Assembly: GCF_016587435.1 (NCBI RefSeq)
Contig: NZ_BNJJ01000032.1
Coordinates: 23,741-87,740 of the forward strand
Length of the DNA stretch: 64,000 nucleotides
Source of the DNA: Dictyobacter formicarum
GTDB lineage: Bacteria; Chloroflexota; Ktedonobacteria; Ktedonobacterales; Ktedonobacteraceae
Direction of reading: 5' to 3'
How positions within the stretch are numbered: the first letter of the stretch is position 1; each line of letters opens with the position of its first letter. The notes beneath the pieces are model-generated. The model made no database searches and was not told the DNA's origin. It saw only the letters and a list, made by a program, of their open reading frames with translations. This document shows, piece by piece, positions 63,488-64,000 of this stretch. Position numbers and translations under genes: made by a program.

Positions 63488-64000
63488 TGCCCACCACATT
63501 CATCAAGAAGCATCCCGTCGGTGAACTACGTCCCAGCCAGCTGATCCTCTCCTATGGCGTCGGCGCCATCGTGGATCTGCCCCACATGTCGACCTTAATC
63601 ATGGGCATCGACGACTGGGACACGCGCAACTCGGAAGAGATCATGGAGCCGCGCCTGCTGGAGGCCATCCAGTCCGTGATGGGGCCGCAGGTCAAGCACC
63701 TGCTGACCCCATCGGCCGCCGAGAAGAGCGGCAAGACGCCCCTGTACGTCGGCGTGCCGGTCGCCGCCTTCCCGCGCTGGATGGTCTGCCCCTCCTGCCG
63801 CCTGCTCGCCTCGATCGACGACGGCTACTTCGAGCTGCAGGCCAACGACTTCCATCCCGACCGCACCGGCTATCGCCACATCAACTGCCCCAAAGGCAAA
63901 AAGCCGATGGTCGTCCCCTCGCGCTTCCTCATCGCCTGCGAGGGAGGCCACCTCGACGACTTCCCCTGGCACCACTTTATCCACGGGGCGCGCCCATGCA
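63487..64000 (+). CDS. drmB: DISARM protein DrmB (DUF1998), 5' part
   Basis: The first 171 residues only; the frame is open at the window edge. The N-terminus KKHPVGELRPSQLILSYGVG followed by IVDLPHMSTLIMGIDDWD is the conserved start of DrmB, and CPSCRLLASIDD begins the zinc-binding region. ATG 63487 overlaps the drmA stop. In known systems DrmB partners DrmA and opens its DNA channel; the PLD protein DrmC normally follows and would lie beyond the window. Confidence 0.92.
   Translation, partial: MPTTFIKKHPVGELRPSQLILSYGVGAIVDLPHMSTLIMGIDDWDTRNSEEIMEPRLLEAIQSVMGPQVKHLLTPSAAEKSGKTPLYVGVPVAAFPRWMVCPSCRLLASIDDGYFELQANDFHPDRTGYRHINCPKGKKPMVVPSRFLIACEGGHLDDFPWHHFIHGARPC

Overview
The window looks like one chromosomal segment of a large-genome, mid-GC bacterium. 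The best guess is a Ktedonobacteria-type Chloroflexota. This is inferred from gene content (caspase-like/NTPase/repeat proteins, WD40 and HEAT scaffolds, pentapeptide and TIR proteins, Ser/Thr kinase remnants, a DUF6429 protein), not from a marker gene. There is no rRNA, no CRISPR array, and no recognisable integrase or transposase gene. The single tRNA is tRNA-Leu(CAA).

Layout. 1-870: 3' part missing, a tandem-PAS sensor on the minus strand. 1263-1622: tRNA-Leu with its promoter and a downstream repeat/hairpin. A diverged copy of that repeat lies at 11801-12035, so the two copies bracket about 10.4 kb. Between them are a 1609-aa caspase-NTPase-repeat protein, a GNAT, a decayed helical-repeat gene, a DHFR-like reductase, a DUF6429 protein and a nucleoside deoxyribosyltransferase-like protein. 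12-20 kb: broken dinD, a WD40 protein, an NmrA-like SDR with its HxlR regulator, a HEAT protein and a membrane-anchored kelch-like protein. 20-31 kb: a Fic protein behind repeated operator-like sequences, a kinase fragment, a pentapeptide-TIR protein (frameshifted), a second pentapeptide protein, a beta-propeller, DUF4291, several unknowns and a GNAT. 31-45 kb: a frameshifted AlbA/AAA_4 regulator, a type II thymidine kinase flanked by 20-bp repeats, kinase and NTPase relics, two paralogous nucleotidyltransferase-fold genes, an RDD membrane protein, RmuC, a PIN-domain protein and an uncharacterised two-gene unit. 45-49 kb: a helicase-PLD gene resembling type II Mokosh, split into three pieces by two small lesions. 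49.6-64 kb: a GC-rich class 1 DISARM operon (drmD, drmMI, a RelE-like/UvrD-like helicase fusion, drmA, drmB), running off the right edge.

How it fits together. The right third is a defence island. DISARM combines a SNF2-type helicase, an adenine methylase, a DUF1998-associated helicase and DrmB. Here it carries an extra gene in which a RelE/ParE-fold domain is fused to an SF1 helicase. The methylase has an AT-rich block over its NPPF motif and recognition region, as if that module had been exchanged. Upstream lie the broken Mokosh-like gene and an NB-ARC relic, so the island holds both intact and decayed immunity genes. The left part adds other candidate immune or signalling proteins (caspase-NTPase, TIR, Fic).

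A recurring feature is single-base loss in A/T homopolymers that splits otherwise well-conserved genes (five cases, plus one dinucleotide case). Either these are real pseudogenes or the assembly has homopolymer errors; raw reads would decide. All database-type statements here come from family knowledge and reading the sequence; no search was run.
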